From: Arthrobacter sp. | GTDB taxonomy: Bacteria > Actinomycetota > Actinomycetes > Actinomycetales > Micrococcaceae | NCBI GenBank assembly: GCA_030146405.1 | Contig: JASLBS010000094.1 | Location: 1-9,128, forward strand | Direction of reading: 5' to 3' | Length of the DNA stretch: 9,128 nucleotides | Shown: positions 5,598-9,128 of the stretch, in pieces | Layout: each line of letters opens with the position of its first letter | Position numbering within the stretch: position 1 is the first letter of the stretch | Translations under genes and position numbers: made by a program | Notes under the pieces: model-generated | What the model was told of the DNA's origin: nothing | The model's input: only the letters and a program-made list of their open reading frames with translations | The model's database searches: none

Positions 5598-6728
5598 CTA
5601 CGCGTGCTCGAGGAGTGTGCGGATGGTGCGGCGATCCGGTTTGCCGCCGGGAAGCAGCGGGAACGCATCGAGCGTCACGATGGATTTCGGGACAGCATGC
5701 GCTCCCAGTTCGATGTGGACGGCCTGCCGGATGACTTCGGCGTCGATGTCACCGACGACGGCTGCGGCCACGGCCGAGCCCCACTCCTCGCTGGAGATGC
5801 CCAGCACGATCGCCTGCTCCACACCCGGGAGCGCCTGGATGACGTCCGCGACCCTGGTGGCCGAGACCTTCAGTGCGCCCGTGACGATGACGTCGTCGAG
5901 CCGTCCGTGGACGGACACGGAACCGTCGAGTGCCACGTCACCGGCGTCGTCCGTGACGAACCAGCGCCGCCCGGAGTTGAAGGTGAACTTCTCCTCGGTG
6001 AGCTCGGGGGAGTTCAGATAGCCGTCCGCGAGGACCGGCCCGCCGATCCACAAGCGGCCCTCCACCGAGCTGAGATCCACACCGTCGAGCGGTACGCCGT
6101 CATAGACGCAGCCGCCGCACGTCTCGCTCATCCCGTAGGTCTCGACGACCTTCAGGTCGTGGCTGCGGGCGAGAGCACGCAGTGGGGCCCCGGCGGCGGC
6201 GCCGCCGAGGAGGATGGCGTCGAAACGCCGCAGGAGGCGGAGTGTCTCCGGCTGCGGATCGGACAGCAGGCGGTGCAGTTGCGTGGGGACCAACGAGGTG
6301 AACCGGATCCGGTCCGTCAGTTCCGACGCCGCCTCGACGAAGCCCTCCGGCGTGAACCCGGAGGAGGTGTCCATGACCCAGGGTTGCGTTCCCGCGTACA
6401 GGGAGCGGACGAGCACCTGGAAGCCGGCCACGTAGTGCACGGGCAGGGTGAGGAGCCACTGCCCCTCGGCCCGCAGCGCGAAAGCGGTCCCCATGGCGGA
6501 AGCGGCGAGCGCCTCGACACTGAGCATCGTCTGCTTGGGTGTTCCTGTGGAGCCCGAGGTGCTGATCACGGCGGCGATCTCGTCATTGGGCAGGGTGCCC
6601 TCGAAGGCCTGCTCGGGGAGCACGTGAGGTGCCACTGCGGGCCCCTCGCCGGCGAGGGCGGCGGCGAGCGGCTTCAACAGCTCGAGGGGATCGAATCCTT
6701 GCGGGGTGTGTACGGGGAGGAGTTCCAC
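5598..6728 (-). CDS. menE: o-Succinylbenzoate-CoA ligase MenE (AMP-binding enzyme), 376 aa
   Basis: ATP-dependent acyl-CoA synthetase of the ANL superfamily that activates o-succinylbenzoate via an acyl-adenylate and transfers it to CoA, making the substrate of MenB. Seen: P-loop STSGSTGTPK (56-65), H98 in LPVHYVAG, the A5 motif YGMSET (198-203), the hinge region GRLDDVIVTG (275-284), the CoA-side motif ALKVS, and the C-terminal catalytic Lys K363 in GGKPD. The enzyme is shorter than the roughly 450-500 aa of many MenE proteins because its N-terminal part is reduced, as I recall for actinobacterial forms. I chose the GTG at 6728, which follows the menB stop by 7 nt with AGGAG overlapping that stop; the frame is open to an ATG at 6773, but that would overlap menB by 38 nt without ribosome-site support. 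It is the middle gene of menB-menE-menA. Confidence 0.92.
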   Translation of the reverse strand: MELLPVHTPQGFDPLELLKPLAAALAGEGPAVAPHVLPEQAFEGTLPNDEIAAVISTSGSTGTPKQTMLSVEALAASAMGTAFALRAEGQWLLTLPVHYVAGFQVLVRSLYAGTQPWVMDTSSGFTPEGFVEAASELTDRIRFTSLVPTQLHRLLSDPQPETLRLLRRFDAILLGGAAAGAPLRALARSHDLKVVETYGMSETCGGCVYDGVPLDGVDLSSVEGRLWIGGPVLADGYLNSPELTEEKFTFNSGRRWFVTDDAGDVALDGSVSVHGRLDDVIVTGALKVSATRVADVIQALPGVEQAIVLGISSEEWGSAVAAAVVGDIDAEVIRQAVHIELGAHAVPKSIVTLDAFPLLPGGKPDRRTIRTLLEHA

Positions 6729-6735
6729 GCAGCTC

Positions 6736-7689
6736 CTAGAAGTAGTGGGGGAAGGAGGACCAGTCGGGAGCACGTTTCTCGAGGAACGCCTCCTTGCCCT
6801 CCACCGCCTCGTCCGTCATGTAGGCGAGGCGCGTTGCCTCCCCGGCGAACACCTGCTGTCCGGCCAGGCCGTCATCGGCGAGGTTGAAGGCGAATTTGAG
6901 CATGCGGATGGCCTGCGGACTCTGGCGAGCGATATCAGCCGCGTAGGCCAGTGCGGTCGTCTCCAGCTCGGCGTGGTCCACGGCCTCGTTGACGGCACCC
7001 ATGTCCACCATGTCCTGCGCGGAATACTCGCGTGCGAGGAAGAAGATCTCCCGCGCCTTCTTCTGGCCGATCTGGCGGGCCAGGAGTGCGGATCCGTAAC
7101 CGGCGTCGAAGCTGCCCACGGTGGCGTCGGTCTGCTTGAACTTGCCGTGCTGCAGTGAGGCGATGGTCAGGTCCGCGACCACGTGCAGACTGTGCCCACC
7201 ACCGGCCGCCCAGCCGTTGACGACGGCGATCACCACCTTGGGCATGGTGCGGATGAGGCGCTGCACCTCGAGGATGTGCAGCCGCCCGGCACGCGCAGGA
7301 TCGATGGTCTCCCTCGTCTCCCCTTCCGCGTAGCGGTAGCCGTCGCGGCCCCGGATACGCTGATCGCCGCCGGAGCAGAAGGAGTGGCCGCCGTCCCGCG
7401 GGCTCGGCCCGTTGCCGGTCAGCAGCACGGTGGCGACGTCGGGCGTCATGCGCGCGTGGTCGAGGGCCCGGTACAGCTCGTCCACGGTGCCCGGGCGGAA
7501 GGCATTGCGGACCTCGGGGCGGTCGAAGGCGATCCGCACCGTGGGGAGGTCCCGCACCACGCCTCCCTCGTCGTCGCGCTCCACCTGGCGGTGGTAGGTC
7601 AGGTCCGTGAAGTCCTCGAAGCCTGCGACCGCGCGCCATCGTGGCGGGTCGAAGAGGTCGGATACCTTGGCGGGGAGCTCTGAAGTCAC
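6736..7689 (-). CDS. menB: 1,4-dihydroxy-2-naphthoyl-CoA synthase MenB, 317 aa
   Basis: Crotonase-fold enzyme that closes the second ring of o-succinylbenzoyl-CoA (Dieckmann-type condensation), forming 1,4-dihydroxy-2-naphthoyl-CoA. Seen: FDRPEVRNAFRPGTVDEL (55-72), the oxyanion-hole segments SFCSGGDQ (103-110) and NGWAAGGGHSLH (158-169), and TDATVGSFDAGYGS (187-200). D188, S193 and Y290 keep the spacing of M. tuberculosis MenB D185, S190 and Y287. The C-terminus PDWSSFPHYF is typical of MenB and sets it apart from fatty-acid enoyl-CoA hydratases. It starts with GTG at 7689; TAGACT lies 6 nt upstream and no ribosome site is visible, so the mRNA is probably leaderless. It heads the menB-menE-menA operon and diverges from the phosphatase gene across 60 bp. 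Confidence 0.96.
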   Translation of the reverse strand: MTSELPAKVSDLFDPPRWRAVAGFEDFTDLTYHRQVERDDEGGVVRDLPTVRIAFDRPEVRNAFRPGTVDELYRALDHARMTPDVATVLLTGNGPSPRDGGHSFCSGGDQRIRGRDGYRYAEGETRETIDPARAGRLHILEVQRLIRTMPKVVIAVVNGWAAGGGHSLHVVADLTIASLQHGKFKQTDATVGSFDAGYGSALLARQIGQKKAREIFFLAREYSAQDMVDMGAVNEAVDHAELETTALAYAADIARQSPQAIRMLKFAFNLADDGLAGQQVFAGEATRLAYMTDEAVEGKEAFLEKRAPDWSSFPHYF

Positions 7690-7695
7690 CCGTCG

Positions 7696-7701
7696 AGTCT
7701 A
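7696..7701 (-). promoter_or_regulatory. -10 box of the menB-menE-menA operon (leaderless)
   Basis: TAGACT on the minus strand, then CGACGG and the GTG at 7689. A CTGACG sequence 20 nt further upstream is a poor -35 candidate because the spacer is too long. Confidence 0.55.
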
Positions 7702-7737
7702 GCGGCGCACTGGTGGCCGTCCGTCAGGGCCGGCGGA

Positions 7738-7743
7738 TACGCT
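7738..7743 (+). promoter_or_regulatory. -10 box of the phosphatase gene (leaderless)
   Basis: TACGCT followed by TCCGGC and the ATG at 7750. No Shine-Dalgarno is visible before the ATG and no clear -35 is seen. It shares the 60-bp divergent gap with the menB -10 box. Confidence 0.55.
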
Positions 7744-7749
7744 TCCGGC

Positions 7750-8511
7750 ATGGATGACGACGCACCCTTCCCCTCCGCAGACTTCGACCCGACGGTGCTG
7801 TGGGAAGGTGCCGTCAATGCGCGGGACCTGGGCGGGACCGGGGACCTGGTGCAACCCGGTCGGATCTACCGGATGGGTCGGCACGAGTGGGTCAGCGAGG
7901 TCGGGTGGGACGCGGCGTGGGAGGACGGCGTCCGTACCGTCATCGACCTCCGCAATCCGTTCGAGCTCGGTCGGCGTGAGGTGGACCCGCCCGTGAGTGA
8001 GGAGTACCTCGCGCGTTTCACCTTCGTGAACCTGCCGACGGAGGACCGGTCGGACGCCGAGTTCGTGGCCCTGAGTGGCCCGTATCTCAGTACCCCGGAG
8101 TACTACCGCGACAACCTGGAGCGATGGCCGGAGAAGTTCACGGCCATAGCCCGCGCGTTCCTCTCGGCCCGGCCGGGGGGAGTGGTGGTGCACTGCGCCG
8201 CGGGGCGCGACCGGACCGGGATGGTGCTCGCACTCCTTCTCGCTGCTGCGGGAGTGCCACGGGAGGCCATCATCGCGGACTACTCGGTGGCGGTGACCGC
8301 GATGAACGAACGGTACCGGAGCCAGGAGACACCGCACGAGCCGCCGAGGACGGACGGGGAACTCACCGTCTGGCTGGATGACGCGCAGCAGCATCTCGGG
8401 AAGCTGCTGACCGACCTCGACGCGACGGCCTTCCTGGTCGGGGCAGGGCTGACGGACGTGGAAGTGGCCGAATTGCGCGCCCGGCTCACGGATCCGGACT
8501 GGCAGCCCTAA
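7750..8511 (+). CDS. Tyrosine/lipid phosphatase, PtpB-like (Y_phosphatase3 type), 253 aa
   Basis: Cys-based phosphatase of the family that includes M. tuberculosis PtpB, whose members remove phosphate from phosphotyrosine, phosphoserine/threonine or phosphoinositides. Seen: the N-terminal signature AVNARDLGGT (21-30), the strand TVIDLRNPFE (63-72), EYYRDNLERWP (117-127), and the active-site P-loop VHCAAGRDRTG (147-157) with nucleophile C149 and R155 in the C-x5-R spacing. After the P-loop come a helix and DYSVAVTAM, then a C-terminal helical part (LVGAGLTDVEVAELRARL) as in the family. No signal peptide or TM segment is present, so it is cytoplasmic unless exported by another route. It is a single-gene unit, apparently leaderless, divergent from menB and overlapping the SGNH hydrolase gene tail to tail. 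The substrate cannot be told from sequence. Confidence 0.92.
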   Translation: MDDDAPFPSADFDPTVLWEGAVNARDLGGTGDLVQPGRIYRMGRHEWVSEVGWDAAWEDGVRTVIDLRNPFELGRREVDPPVSEEYLARFTFVNLPTEDRSDAEFVALSGPYLSTPEYYRDNLERWPEKFTAIARAFLSARPGGVVVHCAAGRDRTGMVLALLLAAAGVPREAIIADYSVAVTAMNERYRSQETPHEPPRTDGELTVWLDDAQQHLGKLLTDLDATAFLVGAGLTDVEVAELRARLTDPDWQP

Positions 8512-9128
8512 CGCGGGAGTCCGAGGTCCGTGGAATCCCGGACGGCGGCCAGGTACCCGGAGCGGTAGCCCTCAGCCGTGGGATGGAGATTGTCCGGTGC
8601 GTTCTCCTGGTACGTGATCCAGGAGTCCGATGAGCCCAGGCCATGCCCCTCGAAGGGTGCCACCAGGTCGATGAAGGTGAAGTCGTACGCCTCGGCCTGC
8701 CCCCGGACGAGACTGTTCAGGGCGTCGGTTCCGGCATTGAACGCTTCCTGTGACTCCCGCGGGAGCACGGAGTCCCCGAGGTCCGGTGAGAACAGGTGGG
8801 GGTACCCCGTGACGAGCACGGCGGCATCGGGCGCTGCCGAACGGATGGCGCCGTAGAGCTCGGCGAGATCGCGCTCGAGCACAGGGAAGACGCTCTCGTT
8901 CTGGGTCTCGATCACCTGTTCACAGACGGCAGGAGGTTCGATCGCGCAGGCCGCGACCACCTCACCGAAGCCGGCGTCGTTCCCTCCCGCGGAGATGGTC
9001 ACCAGTGACGTGTCCCCGGAGAGGTCGCCTGCGTCGACGACCCCGGCGACCTGCTCGGGCAGGTCGATCGGCCCTCCCGCTACGGAGGCCGCTCTCGCCC
9101 CCGCGCAGGTGGCATCTGCCACGAGGGT
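8508..9128 (-). CDS. SGNH/GDSL hydrolase (lipase/esterase), 3' part (5' end outside window)
   Basis: C-terminal 206 residues of a serine esterase of the SGNH superfamily; the frame stays open to the right edge, so the GTG at 9122 is probably an internal Val. Block I with the catalytic Ser (GDS) lies outside. Seen, numbered from the window edge: DATCAGA near residues 5-11, a family-typical Cys region; TISAGGND (44-51), block III with the oxyanion-hole Asn; YPHLF, a common strand end; and DNLHPTAEGY (179-188), block V with catalytic D179 and H182. The paired Cys at 61 and 69, plus C8, fit the disulphide-bonded secreted lipases of Streptomyces, so export is likely, but the signal peptide is not visible. 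The stop overlaps that of the phosphatase gene by 4 nt in convergent orientation. Natural substrate unknown. Confidence 0.9.
   Translation of the reverse strand, partial: TLVADATCAGARAASVAGGPIDLPEQVAGVVDAGDLSGDTSLVTISAGGNDAGFGEVVAACAIEPPAVCEQVIETQNESVFPVLERDLAELYGAIRSAAPDAAVLVTGYPHLFSPDLGDSVLPRESQEAFNAGTDALNSLVRGQAEAYDFTFIDLVAPFEGHGLGSSDSWITYQENAPDNLHPTAEGYRSGYLAAVRDSTDLGLPR

Noticed and set aside
6729..6773. Upstream ATG start for menE at 6773
   Set aside because: It would overlap menB by 38 nt, lacks a ribosome site and adds a Ser/Pro/Thr-rich stretch that is antisense-like; GTG at 6728 has AGGAG just upstream.
5586..6887. 433-residue open frame on the + strand
   Set aside because: It is the antisense shadow of menE and the end of menB, both of which have complete family motifs; its own translation is Gly/Arg/Asp-rich without recognisable domains.

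Overview
This window looks like chromosomal DNA from a high-GC actinobacterium, most likely Micrococcales and perhaps an Arthrobacter-like Micrococcaceae. The evidence is strongly G/C-biased third codon positions, frequent GTG starts, actinobacterial-type ResB/CcsB, a DUF4229 protein, and a menB-menE-menA cluster. The genus is an inference from gene content and remembered gene order; no database was searched.

Layout. Positions 1-2218 (+) carry the 3' part of resB and complete ccsB, the two membrane subunits of system II cytochrome c maturation, joined by an ATGA stop/start overlap. Positions 2219-2583 are a gene-free gap with a strong 14-bp-stem terminator and an 11-unit TTTGGG hexamer array. 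A two-TM PLDc_N-type protein (2584-3024, -) and a DUF4229 membrane protein (3055-3360, +) diverge from a gap of only 30 bp. Next comes a two-gene metal-response operon on the minus strand: a CmtR-like ArsR repressor (4215-4559) followed by a small cation-efflux (CDF-type) transporter with a Cys-rich tail (3499-4215). A menaquinone operon, menB -> menE -> menA, reads leftwards from 7689 to 4666. At the right end, a DSP/PtpB-like tyrosine phosphatase (7750-8511, +) converges on, and overlaps by 4 nt, the 3' part of a secreted-type SGNH/GDSL hydrolase (8508 to beyond the window, -).

How the genes fit together. ResB/CcsB attach heme to c-type cytochromes. MenE, MenB and MenA make the CoA ester, the naphthoyl-CoA ring and the prenylated product of menaquinone synthesis. 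The window therefore joins two supply lines of a menaquinone/cytochrome c respiratory chain. The metal cassette lies between DUF4229 and menA and has its own regulated promoter, so it may be a later insertion.

The most notable signals are two. First, all five genes that begin a transcription unit inside the window have a TANNNT box exactly 6 nt upstream of the start codon and no well-placed Shine-Dalgarno, which is the signature of leaderless mRNAs; the four internal operon genes lack it. Second, the (TTTGGG)11 array is a strong candidate G-quadruplex-forming sequence placed just behind the ccsB terminator. I found no CRISPR array, tRNA, rRNA, insertion sequence or phage gene.
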